DNA of 64,000 bases from Haematococcus lacustris. Taxonomy: Eukaryota; Chlorophyta; Chlorophyceae; Chlamydomonadales; Haematococcaceae. Positions within the stretch are counted from its first letter, which is position 1. Each line of letters opens with the position of its first letter. The translations under genes were made by a program, and so were the position numbers. The notes under the pieces are model-generated. The model was not told the DNA's origin. It saw only the letters and a program-made list of their open reading frames with translations, and searched no databases. Location of the stretch: contig JASKMD010000004.1 in assembly GCA_030144725.1 (NCBI GenBank), positions 607,828 to 671,827 of the forward strand. The letters are read 5' to 3'. Below, piece after piece: positions 46,482 to 57,248 of this stretch.

Positions 46482-46486
46482 TGTAA
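46482..46486 (+). terminator. Possible TGTAA polyadenylation signal
   Basis: TGTAA, the usual green-algal signal, lies 136 bp after the stop codon at 46346. Position and motif fit, but the motif is short. Confidence 0.35.
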
Positions 46487-46971
46487 CGGCATATTGCCCT
46501 CTCTTACTCCATCTATCTGGTGTGTGTGTGTGTCTCCATTGCTAGCTATCGCCGCTACATGCGCAATTGAGCGGACGGGTACTTGTACATCATCCAGACC
46601 CCCGAATGCCGGCTGCTTCCCTGCAACATAAGTGGAGGCGGAACTGCAGTGGGCAACACGGTATTGGACTCGCAGCCTGTTACATCACGATTCTTGCTAT
46701 ACTTTGGAGCAGCATGAGGTTTGTAGGGTTCAAAAGTCCAAGTCAGCATACATGACACAACACATTTACAATATACTAAATATATTGCTGCCAGCTGAGT
46801 GCGTAAGCCTGAGCCTATCACCTCAGTGCATTCGCCAAGTCCCACACATTTACGATTCCTTCTATCCTCCATGCAGACGACCAGTGCGCTGGCACCCGCA
46901 GCGCCCTGATGACGTGCTTTGCTTCGCGGTCCGAACAGGCGTAGAGGAGCGCCCCAGCTTGCACGCGTCCG

Positions 46972-47835
46972 ATGGGAATGTTGCAGGCCGGGCCATCGCC
47001 CCTGGCCTTCCGGGGCACGCTGGTGCACACGCCAGCTTACGGCCAGATGGACATCATGCTTGACAAGGTTGTAATCGTCCAGAACGGCAAAATCGTCAAA
47101 ATTACAGCAGGCAGCGAGGAGGCCACGGTGTTGGACATCTGGGATATTCCTGCTTCAGCCGTGCGGCGATTGGCGGTAATGTGCATCGCCGCAGGTCTAC
47201 GTCAGCCATTATAACTTTGTGCATCAAGCGCATGGGCCCACGGGATTGCTGCAGGATGGCGAGTTCTTGATGCCAGGCCTCATTGACACGCACGTTCACG
47301 CCCCGCAAGTGAGCAGGCCGCGCTTGCGCCCTCCTGCAGCCTTGCACCCCAACCCACGTGCTTGTGCTTGTGCGGCTCGTAGTATAAGTTCACGGGCACG
47401 GGCACGGATGTGCCACTGATGGAGTGGTTGCGCAAGTACACCTTTCCGGTGGAAAGTAGCTACCAGGACGTTGCCGCGGCCAAGTACCGCTACCCCTTGC
47501 TGGTGAAGCGCTTCTTGTCCAACGGGACCACCACGGCCACATACTTCGGCTCGCTGCACCTGGAGCCCAACAAAGTGCTGGTCGACGTCATCGCAGAACT
47601 AGGCCAGCGCGCCGTTGTGGGCAAGGTGCGCTATGTCGGCAGCACCGACCGGGTTTATCGGCGACCCAGGTGCAGCGGCGACCGGGTCTGCAACGGGCGT
47701 GTGGGCGGGCCGGCGTGCAGGTGAACATGGACCGCGAGTCGCCAGACAGCTACATGGAGCCCACACAGCAGGTGAGGCACTGCACTACCCTGCTCGCAGA
47801 GGCCTGGACCCGCAGGCGTCTCTCCTACATAGGTG

Positions 47836-47906
<71 letters not shown>

Positions 47907-50250
47907 CTGAGCCAGCGGCCTGCCTACCTTGATACATTTGAGCACACCTGCATCTGCCGCCTCTTGCCCAGCCAAACGCCATGTGACTAGCCTGACAGGC
48001 CATCAGCCCTGGCATGCACAGTGTGGCAGCTGCCCCTGCCTACACACGAAGACTGTGGCTGCAACCAGCACTGCAGCAGCAGGGCCTGAAGGCAGCAGCC
48101 CAGGGCAGACCAGTCGGTTTCAGCCCAGTTAATGCAGTAGTGGCTGGAAGTGGACTGAATGTTGGGGCCAATAGTGGGGACGACCAGGATGATGGGTGAT
48201 CAGGGCTGGGGTCTGGGGTTGGAGTTTTGGGTTGGTGAGGGAGGTGGGGGAGAGGAGCTGGTCGGTGCCAGGTACGGCATGTATGCAGCTCCGCAGGCAG
48301 CAATAGGAGCCGTTGGCCACGGTCACACATGCAGGGCGGTTACGGTTAGGGTCGAGATTAGGAGCAACCCATTCCTAGGCGCCACCCACCCACCAGTAGT
48401 GGGGCATTATTGGAGAAGGGTGATGGTGGTCATGGCTGAGCAGGGTGGGGTTGGGGGCAGGGTGATGGGGGCAGGTTGGGGCCGGGTGATGGTGGGCAGG
48501 GTGGGGTTGGGGGCCCTGGGTATGTGTGGCGGGGTCACAGGACCTGGGTTGCCTGCCCACCAACTGCCTAAGGGCTGGGGCCCCCTTCTCTCTCCCACCA
48601 CCGCTCCCTCCCACCGCTCCTGCCTCCGCTGGGTGTGACACAGAGATGATGAGAGGCAGCAGCCAGGGCCGCCACAGGGCCAGGGGCAGCTGACAGGCCC
48701 AGGCAGGGAGGTAGCCAGGCAGCAGGCGTGCGGCAAACACCAACAGCACAGCAGCACTGCGAACAGACACAGCCACAGGCACTAGCCCGGCACCCACCCC
48801 CCACAGTCCACCCTGACAGCCCCCTCATGCCGATGCGAGGGAGGGCGTGGACCTCACCCTTACCTCCACCTCTGCCTCCGCATGCGTGGGAGGGCGAGGA
48901 CAAGGCCCACTTAGTTCTTGATGCCAGGCCTCGTTGACACCTTCGCATGTCTACACCCCGCAAGGCCTCACCCCCCAGGCCAACCAGGAGGAGAGTGGGC
49001 CTGGATGAATGCTGCCCTGGGGCAGCTAGGTCCTGACCCTACTCTGCAAAACACACCACAGCCTCTGCCTCCACCCACGCACTGCCTTCGCCTACGCTTC
49101 TCCCTCCCACCACCTTTCCCTCCCACCACCTCTGCCTCCGCCCCAGACCTTGCAGAGGTGCTTTTGTACGACCGCCAGACTGTCTCCCTGCCTGACCAGC
49201 CTGCCCATCTACTGCCTTCCACCTCCCCCCTCCCCACCGCCATTGCCTGCCCACCAACTGTCTCCCCCCTACCCCCTCCCCTCCCCCTACCTGGCCAGGG
49301 TGTTGAGGAGGCTGAGGCCTTCATCAAGTACACCCTCGCTAAGAAGTGTGGGCGGCTGTACCCCTGCATCACGCCAAGGTTCATCCCAACATGCACTGTG
49401 GAAATGATGCGAGGTGGGCCCCTCCCCCTCCCCCTCCCCCCTCCCCCTCCCCCTCCCCCTCCCCCTCCCCCTCCCCCTCCCCCTCCCCCTCCCCCTCCCC
49501 CTTCCCCTCCCCCTCCCCCCCACCTGTTCCCCTGCCTTGGCCTGCGCAGCCCTGGCGGACCTGGCCCGCAAGTACCACGTTCATGTCCAGAGCCACATCA
49601 GCGAGTGCTGCGGGGAGGTGTCCTGCGTCAGGCACCTGCACCCGGAGCATGCCAGTGACACACACGTGTTTGACTCAGTGGGCCTGCTGGACAGCGGGCG
49701 GCAGGTGCGCGGGGCAGGGCAGGGCAGGGCAGGGCAGGGCAGGGCAGGGCAGGGCAGGGCAGGGCAGGGCAGGGCAGGGCAGGGCAGGGCAGGGCACAGG
49801 GCAGGTAAAGAAAAGGAAGTGGAGCGGCCAAACGCGTGACATCACAACCATCCGCCCCTCCTGCTGCCCCTGCCCCTTGCCCTGCTGCTGCACCCCCCCT
49901 GAGGCGCAGACCCTGATGGCTCACGGCACGCTGCTGAGTGACGACGACATCCGGCACCTGGCCGCCAAGGGGGTCAGCGTCAGCCACTGCCCGCTGTCCA
50001 ACTTCTTCCTGGGGGACGCCTGCTTCAGGTCAGCCTCCCTTACAGCCCGGGACCCTGCCTACCCATCCTGGCCCCTGCTCTGCCTACCCACCCTTGCCCC
50101 TCCCCTTTTTCTTTTCACAATTATTATTGCTATGATTACAATTGTTATAACTACTATTAATACTATTGGGGGTGATTGAGGGCCAAGGCAGGGGGGGTCT
50201 GCTGCACCAGTGTTATTGCCACCGCCACCGCCTTTGATGCTGCCACCACC

Positions 50251-50287
<37 letters not shown>

Positions 50288-51066
50288 CTGCTGCTGCTGG
50301 CTCACTATCCGCTTCCCATGCCTTGATCCTGCTGCTGCTGCTGCTGATGATCCTGCTGCTGCTGCTGATCCTGCTGATCCTGCTGCTGCTGCTGCAGGGT
50401 CAACCACGCCATGGCCCTTGGCCTAAAGGTGAGAGGGCGGGGTAGTGTGAGGAGGGCAAGGCGTGGGGAGGGGTTGTGCCCCCAGTGCAGGGGGGGAGGC
50501 AAGTTTGGGGTGGAAAGTCGAAAAGAGAAAATAGAAATGAACAGCAGCACACAGGCCAAGAGAGAGAGGCTGTGAGTGGAAAGATAACCAGCAGCACACA
50601 GGCCAAGAGACAGATTCAGGCATAACCCTGGTTGTGGTCAGACAAGTTGATGCGGTGCTGGCCAGTCTCTTGTGGCTAGCAGTCCTTAGTGCCAACAGCA
50701 GGCAGCAGCCTCAAGCAGGGTAGGGCAGCACCCGCTGCAGAGCAGGCCAATCACCCCAGCCACCTCCACAAATCAACGAGTGCCTTCCTCACTGCAGCAC
50801 GGCAAGCAGGAGCAGGACCAAGGAGGGAATGGGTGCTAGGGGCCGCCCCAACCCCACCCCCTGCTGACCTGCATGGCCCCCTCACACCCTGCTGCCCCCC
50901 CCTGTGGCCCGGCTGCCCCCCCCCCCTTGTAGGTGGGCCTTGGCACGGACGTGGCAGGCGGAATCTCCCCCTCCATGCTCACTGCCATCCGCATGGCCGT
51001 CGTCAACTCCCGCTGCCTTAGGGCTCACAAGCTGGCTCTGAAGGTAACCCCCGGCACCCGCACCCG

Positions 51067-51111
<45 letters not shown>

Positions 51112-53031
51112 CCGCACCCTCACCCTCACCCGCACCCGACACTACCCCCTGCTCGCCCTCGCCCACCACTACACCCTCCTCAGCCCTAGTTCGCCTCCAT
51201 GGCACATGCGCATGCGTGCCTTGCTGCCTGCCTTGCCGGCTGCCAACAAGCATGTGTGGGCGTGAGTGCGTGATGGCTGTGGGGTGGGCCCTAACCCCAA
51301 CCCCACCCCTAACCCCAACCTTAAACCTAACTGTGTGTGCACCCTAACCCCAACCCTAACCCTAACCCCAGCCCCACCCCTAAGCCTGCTGATGCTGAGC
51401 GTGCTAGGGCCACCACCCTTACCCTAGCTCTTTCACCCTGAGGCCCCTGCTGCTCCCTCCCTCCTGCCCCCCTGCTGCTCCCTCCCTCCTGCCCCCCTGC
51501 TGCTCCCTCCCTCCTGCCCCCCTGCTGCTCATCCCCTGCTGCTCCCCTGCCCCCCAGGGCGGCTACCAGGTCACGCCTGACATGGAGGTGGACGTGCTGA
51601 GCTACAAGGAGGGGCTGTACCTAGCCACGCTGGGGGGGGCCAAGGCCCTGGGCATTGATGTGAGGGAGGGGAGGGGGGGAGGGGAAAAGGGGAAAGGGGG
51701 GAAGCAGGTGAGTAGTTGCAGAAAAGTAGGCCTGCCTGCCTGCCCGCCCCCCGCTCAGAGGACAGGTAGCAGAGGACAGGTAGATAGCTAGAGAAAGGTG
51801 AGGTTGAGCCCCCTTCCTGGCTGCCTACCTTGCTGCTTGCTTCCTTGGCTGCATCAAGCATGACCCCGGGCGCACCACATGGCAGCGCGCCTAACCCAGC
51901 TCCTCACACCCCCGGCTGCATCTCAGCCCCTCACACTGAATGGCTGGTGTCGGGTCCACCCCACACACCCCGTCACCCTCTTGCCTGCCTGCCTGCCAAG
52001 CTGCTCCATCTGTAAGGCAGCGGCCCCCCCCCTCCCTGGCTTCCCTGCCTCTGCCCTGCCTGCAGCACCAAGTGGGCACCTTTGCTGAGGGCAAGGACTT
52101 TGACGCCCTCATCATCGACATCAACGTCCCTGGCGGCCCCTTTGACGTCTTTGATGGTGCGCTGGACCCCCTGCTGCTGGCCCCCCTGCTGCTGGCCCCC
52201 CTGCTGCTGGCCTTTCCTGCTGCTGACCCATAAGGGGTGGAGGGGGGCTAGTAGGCATGCAGCAGTTTCCAGGCAGCTTACAGGTTCCATATATTCCATA
52301 TTCCGATTTTCCAGGCACTTTTTACACAGTTTCCAGGTAGTCTTATCAGGCGGTTGTCGTGCTATTAAGGCAGTGTTCAGGCAGTATCCAGGCATTTATT
52401 AGGCATTTTCCAGTTGTCGGCAGCAGATAGCATAGCACTGCTGGAGCAGGAGGCAGGGGAGCCCTGTGATATGAAACCCAGTGTGATACGGGGCCAGTGG
52501 GGTCAGTGGGGGTGTGATGTGAGTGTGATAAGTGTGAGGTGCCCACAGGGGACACACTTGAGGACCAGTTTGAGAAGTTCATCAACCTGGGCGATGACCG
52601 CAACATTGTGGAAGTGTATGTGGCCGGAGCAGCAGTCAAGCTGGGCGACACCTTCCTGGGTAAGAGGGGAGGGGGCAGGGTGAGAGTGGGGTCCAGGGTG
52701 AGAATGGGATGGAGGTGGGGGTTAGAATGGGGTAGAGGTGGGGGTGGAGGTGGGGGTGGAGGTGGGGCATGGAGTGGGGGGTGGAAATGGAGTGGGGCCA
52801 CCTCAATGCCATGTCCTTCTCGGGCCTGTGCTGCCTGCCTGCCCTGCCTTATTGATGCCAGCCTCATTGATGCCAGCCAGCCCTGCCCTATGGACTGGTG
52901 TGTGTGATAGCTCAGGGGACAGCCTGAAGGCGGCAGCTCGGGAAGGAGGCGTGCCACCACCCAGTGTGACCTCTGATGCAAAGCTGGCAGCTGCTGAGCA
53001 GCTGCCGGCTGGGAACGGTCACAGCCTGTAG
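46972..53031 (+). CDS. GDA: Guanine deaminase
   Basis: Hydrolyses guanine to xanthine and ammonia in purine salvage. Thirteen exons: 46972-47127, 47195-47308, 47383-47625, 47721-47771, 49299-49413, 49550-49704, 49910-50028, 50398-50428, 50933-51043, 51558-51659, 52066-52156, 52549-52659 and 52916-53031. They total 1515 nt, 504 aa, with all phases correct. Family blocks appear in order: LAFRGTLVHTP, FLMPGLIDTHVHAPQ (zinc-binding HxH), PLMEWLRKYTFP, NGTTTATYF, CITPRF, VQSHISE (metal His), TLMAHG, VSHCPLSNFFL, GLGTDVAGG (metal Asp), LATLGGAKALG, GKDFDALIID and GDDRNIVEVYVAG. Start: an ATG with FRGT soon after, as in homologues. It is somewhat longer than the ~450-aa animal enzyme because of a C-terminal tail. 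Exon 8 has only 31 nt. Confidence 0.95.
47828..47907. repeat. (CCTG)n tetramer array
   Basis: About 18 TGCC units in intron 4 of the guanine deaminase gene. A similar array occurs at 61812-61905. Confidence 0.93.
48910..48966 (+). pseudogene. Decayed duplicate of guanine deaminase exon 2
   Basis: Positions 48912-48965 match 47264-47312, the segment coding FLMPGLIDTHVHAPQ. The shared run GTTCTTGATGCCAGGCCTC is identical. The second copy then differs: two extra bases and substitutions replace the HxH residues (the read becomes LVDTFACLHP), and the donor GTGAGC is lost. It lies inside intron 4, about 1.6 kb downstream of the real exon. It is not expected to be spliced in. Confidence 0.75.
49419..49530. 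repeat. (CCCCCT)n array
   Basis: About 17 hexamers fill most of intron 5 of the guanine deaminase gene (49414-49549). Confidence 0.93.
49712..49803. repeat. (GGGCA)n pentamer array
   Basis: About 17 units at the start of intron 6 of the guanine deaminase gene, a few bases after the donor. Confidence 0.93.
51056..51140. repeat. (CCCTCA)n and CCCGCA array
   Basis: Hexamers directly after the donor of exon 9 of the guanine deaminase gene, the same unit as at 42440. Confidence 0.9.
51288..51390. repeat. CCCTAACCC telomere-like cluster
   Basis: Degenerate CCCTAACCCCAAC units in intron 9 of the guanine deaminase gene, including a perfect CCCTAACCCTAACCC. The same motif family occurs at 18261, 30118, 53048 and 57533. 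Confidence 0.75.
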
Positions 53032-55475
53032 GACCCAGCCTGGAGGGGTCAGGGTTAGGGTTAGGTGCCTGACCTCGCCAAGACAGGCAGGGCACTGCCT
53101 ACCGGCCTTGACCTGACCTTCACACTGTCAAGGCCGGGAAATAGCACTTCAGCCACACATGTACCACACATGTTACACTATTGGAAACCTGACACTGGCT
53201 TTGACGCCAAAGAGACAGACGGCTGGTTCAGTACAATGATGATGCGGCAGGATTGTAGCCTATGACAGCTGAGGCTGCCTTGACTTGCAGCGCCAACTCG
53301 CGCAGGAGCGCTAGCAGCAGCCGGTAGCGTCGCCAGCCTGCTGCCCTTCACCCAGCTTGGTGAAGATGCCCTCCACCAGATGCCAGGGGCCAGCACCACC
53401 ACCACCTCAGACTTGGCACTACATCCACCTGCATGGCCACCTGGCCCGCCATGCCCTGGGATTGCCTGTGGCTGCCTGCTAGGCCAGGTCCCAGGGCCTG
53501 GGTCACACCTAGGCCCAGGCCTGGGCACACGGGCCCAGGGCCTGGGTCACACCTGGGTCCCAGGGCCTGGGTCACACCTGGGTCCCAGGGCCTGGGTCAC
53601 ACCTAGGGCACCCTGGTCAGGCCTGAATCATGTCTCTGTCTCCCCCTTCTCTGCTTCACGCTCCTTGACGTATGCCGATGTCGCCCTGCCGATGTGCCTT
53701 GCTTTGCCTTGCCTGCTCCAAACCCTCAGTCCTTGCCGCCTGCACTCAGCAGCCATTGCTGCTGTGGCGCACTGCCTGCACGGCAGTGTGGGCATGGGTG
53801 TGTCAGCCACAAGGGAAGAAGCTGCTGAACGCTGCTTTGATACAGGAGCGTGTAGAAGGAGTGATTGGTGGAATGGTTGGTGTGATGGAAGAGGGGCCGT
53901 TGGCCACACTGTTAGTTCCCTGTTTTGGTTGCAAGTTAGGTCCAGGTCGTCAAATGAAGAGGCAAAGCCGCGGTACATCTGCCCATTTGTCTTTGCCTTT
54001 GCCCGTTCGCCTTGGGTTGGATCCAGGGCGTTAAATGGATAGGCAAATATATAGGCAAAATATGTGCTTGCTTCTGCCCCTTGCACCCTGCAGAGGTTGT
54101 CACAGTTTCGAAGGTCCTTAGGGTGTAGGGGCTGCGCTGCATGTAAGGTGACGATTATCGCTCGCATACAAAGATGAAGGTTCCTCACCGTTGTAAACGT
54201 TAGCCTGGTACGCCTGCTTGACCTTGCTCAGCAACTTGGGCATGAGAGACTGATGACATTCTCCATGGCAACATGCACACAGACCACAGACAACTCGACC
54301 AATATGTGACACGGTTGCTGCTGCCCACTGATGCCCCTAACCCCTTAGTAGAAACACTTGCTGCCAGCTGATGTAGTAGGGAGTGGGACGTTAGTCAGGT
54401 GTCCCCAACTAACAGAAAACCTATCCCTAGTAATCAAAACGACGCCGCGTCTCAGCCACGTTACTTCTAATTATGTAACGCACATCTCCGGATAGATCAC
54501 TTTACGAGCTACGGGGTGAAGCGTGTTTCATTAGTTCCGTGCATTGTGCTGAGCGCACGGGCGGCTCAAATCATTCAAATTCAACCTTAAATTCAAATTC
54601 ATGCGTGTTTTGCCCATGCGGGCCTCGCCGCGACCGACCGACGTGGCCCAGTAGCCCCTGTAAACAGTCATGGACCGTCGCCGCATCAATAGATGGTGAT
54701 CATGCCATGCCAAACAGATGCAACTGAGCAGTACGGATGCCCTGGCCACTCTGCTAGGCCCCACAAGGTGTGTAGGCTATTGTTACCTTGCTGGGCACTT
54801 TGTGTCCAGTCTCTCACGCCCGCCCTACGCTTGCGTTGCGAGCTCGTGTTCATCTCCACTGTTGTCCCCTGCTGCTCCAGGAGGGGTGAGCAGCCCTAGG
54901 GCTGCATTGGCACCTGTTGCCAGCTGCTGCCAGGGAGGTGGCAGCAGGAGGGGGGAGCAGGTCAGGGGCGTCACCAGCACCAGCTGCCTGCTGCTGCCAG
55001 GGGGGTGCAGCAGGAGGGTGGGAGGGTGGGAGGGCGGTGCTGGGTTTGGGAGGGAGTAGGCGGAGGTAGGAAGGCTATACTGGGCTGGGGGGGGGGGGGG
55101 GGCTGCAAGGCTAGTCATTCCAGCAAGGCGAAGTCGGGTCACGCCAATGTCATTTTGAGCAGTCCTGGATCAATTAAACTACCATGCTTTTTTCACCCGG
55201 AGCTGTGACATCGAGTAAGGAACAGAGTTACTAACCGAAAGCCGGAAAAGTCACAGTCAGCTCACAACATGCCAACCTGTGTGAAGCCGTGGCTGTGCTC
55301 GTGTTGATAGATAGACTGGCAGGTGTCGTGACCACCATGTCCAGCGCACAAAGCATGTTCGTCAAATGTTCGGGAGTGATGTTTACCGCCGCGAAGTCGT
55401 TCGCTTGTTTGGGTCTGCATACTCCAACGCAGACCAGTAAGAGCAATAGATGGAGGAGACACCGGCCGAGGTGCG
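53032..55475. other. Gene-poor region
   Basis: It starts with a TTAGGG-type run (53047-53063). At 53485-53612 there are four units of a 25-bp repeat (CCAGGGCCTGGGTCACACCT). The stretch 54390-54720 is markedly more AT-rich, as in promoters of this window. A poly-G run of about 14 lies at 55089-55102. A 91-codon minus-strand frame (55509-55231) with a hydrophobic N-terminal part has no clear homologue. I could not support a gene. Confidence 0.45.
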
Positions 55476-56239
55476 ATGGTCGCGGGGGTTCAAAGGCAGC
55501 GTCAGTCATCCCTGCCTGACGCACATCGAGTCAATCAAGCGCAGGCAAAGACGCCCAGCGATCCGCGAGGCCAGCGGCGCGCGGGCGACATCCCCTGCGG
55601 GCTCAACAGCCCCGACGAGGTTGAGCAATTCCGCATCAGCTGCCACCCCAAGCTTGTTCCGTGCGACGATACATCCCCAGCCAAGGAGGCGATCGAGCAC
55701 CAACCAATCGAAGCGCCAGCAGACCTGGCCAGGATGCCGGTGAGCTCTCGCCTGTCCCAGGCTTGTAGGGGCTGGTTGCGGAGGAGCATGTCGGGTGCTG
55801 TAGCTGATGTCTGTAACTGGGAGGCCGGTGCATGCAGCTTTGCAACCAAAAGCTGTGGAGGAGGATAACCAACCCCAAGAAAGATATTTTCACCGCCCAC
55901 AAGGGAGGCAGCGCAGCGCATGAGCTAGGGGAGGCATCGCGGAAGCGCTGCAGCTGCATGTCCCATGTACTTCCATGGCTCCCATGTGGCCCATGGTGTC
56001 CACATTGCCCCATGTGTGCTCATGACACGGCATGGCAGCTGGGTGCCTGTCCCTGTCTCTGCCTGTCCTTTGCGGCTGGCGTGCTGCAGGTACTGGCCAT
56101 TAAGAATTGGCTGACAGAAGCTGGTGCGGCGGAGGTGGTGTGGGCACTCACTAACCGCAAGCCAGCGGCAAAGAAGGCGGATTGGCAGAAGGCTGTGGAA
56201 GCGTACTGCAGCCATGATCAGTTTGTTGTGTCGTCATGA
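55476..56239 (+). CDS. Small unknown protein, 137 aa
   Basis: Two exons, 55476-55739 and 56090-56239, join in phase 0 (CCG|GTGAGC to CTGCAG|GTACTG). The ATG at 55476 is the first in frame; an additional upstream exon is possible. The N-terminal half is Gln/Arg-rich and then reads CGLNSPDEVEQFRISCHPKL. The C-terminal half is a likely helical unit (LAIKNWLTEAGAAEVVWAL ... WQKAVEAYCSHDQFV). I do not recognise the family. A TGTAA at 56280-56284 lies 40 bp after the stop, which supports a real 3' end. Confidence 0.5.
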
Positions 56240-56279
56240 GGTGCGACAGCGCACGGTGCATGGGGCCGCCATCACCTGA

Positions 56280-56284
56280 TGTAA
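56280..56284 (+). terminator. Possible TGTAA polyadenylation signal
   Basis: TGTAA 40 bp after the stop codon of the small unknown gene, at the usual green-algal distance. Confidence 0.4.
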
Positions 56285-57157
56285 GGGGGCAGGCAGGATA
56301 GCCGATGCAGCGTGTGGTGAAGGCAAGTGATAGTGAGCCACCTTATGTAGGGGGTGAGTGCATGCCATGCTCCAGGTAGAAGCTCCTTCCTGAAGCACGC
56401 CAGTGCTGCCGCAGTAGTCTCTTTGTACATCTTATCCTTCATCTTCTTGTTCTTCTGGTGGTGGGCTTTGCCGTAAGCCTGATGGATGACATGATGGTAT
56501 CTCGGCAGGAGTAGCAGCAGCAGGGTGGCAGGAGCAGCAGGCGGAAACAGCAGCAGGCAGAAGCAGCAGGCAGCAGCAGCAGGATGGCAGGAGGAAGGCA
56601 GGAGGATGGCAGGAGGATGGCAGGAGGATGGCAGGAGCAGCAGGTAGCAGCAGGATGGCAGGAGGAGCGGCGTGGCAGGAGCAGCAGGCAGGAGCAGCAG
56701 CAGGCTGGAGCAGCAGCAGGCAGGAGCAGGCTTGCAGGAGCAGCAGACATGTGGCAGTGACCCCGGCCTAGGCAACACCAGTGTGTGAGGTGTGGGATAT
56801 GATACGGTGGTCAGGAGGCGGGCGCACCACACAAGGTAGCTCTGCGTTTGCCAGTGTTCAACAACGCTTGCCAAGGCTCAAAACAAATGAACTCATGTGC
56901 TGAGATTGGTCCCCAGCCATGTGTATGTGTGTTCCCGCACAAGAGGCAGATGGTGTAGACTTGCACTTGACACGGTGATGGGTAGCCGGACTGGGTAGCT
57001 GGACTGGGGCGCCCTCTCCTGCTGCCGGGCCCATAGCCTGAGCCCAGAGGGGGTTGACTTCCAGGGCACTCACTCACCACCAGCTGTGGCTCAGAGCTGT
57101 GTCCCAGAGCTGTGACCCAGAGGTGCCCAACCCTAACCCTTGTGGGGCTGTACAGAG

Positions 57158-57248
57158 TAGGGCGGTGACCTGTAGGGTAGTGACCTGTAGGGTGGTGACC
57201 TGTAGAGTGGTGACCTGTAGGGCGGTGACATGTAGGGCGGTGACCTGA
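57158..57248. repeat. GTGACCTGTAGGG 15-bp repeat
   Basis: Six tandem units with one- or two-base differences. It is not inside a supported gene. Confidence 0.85.

Noticed and set aside
47128..47214. Extended first exon of guanine deaminase up to 47214
   Set aside because: The only way to reach exon 2 would be a 22-bp intron. A 67-bp GT-AG intron at 47128-47194 gives the right frame and product.
55231..55509. 91-codon minus-strand gene overlapping the small plus-strand gene
   Set aside because: No homologue, no clear 3' signal, and it overlaps the start of a better supported gene.
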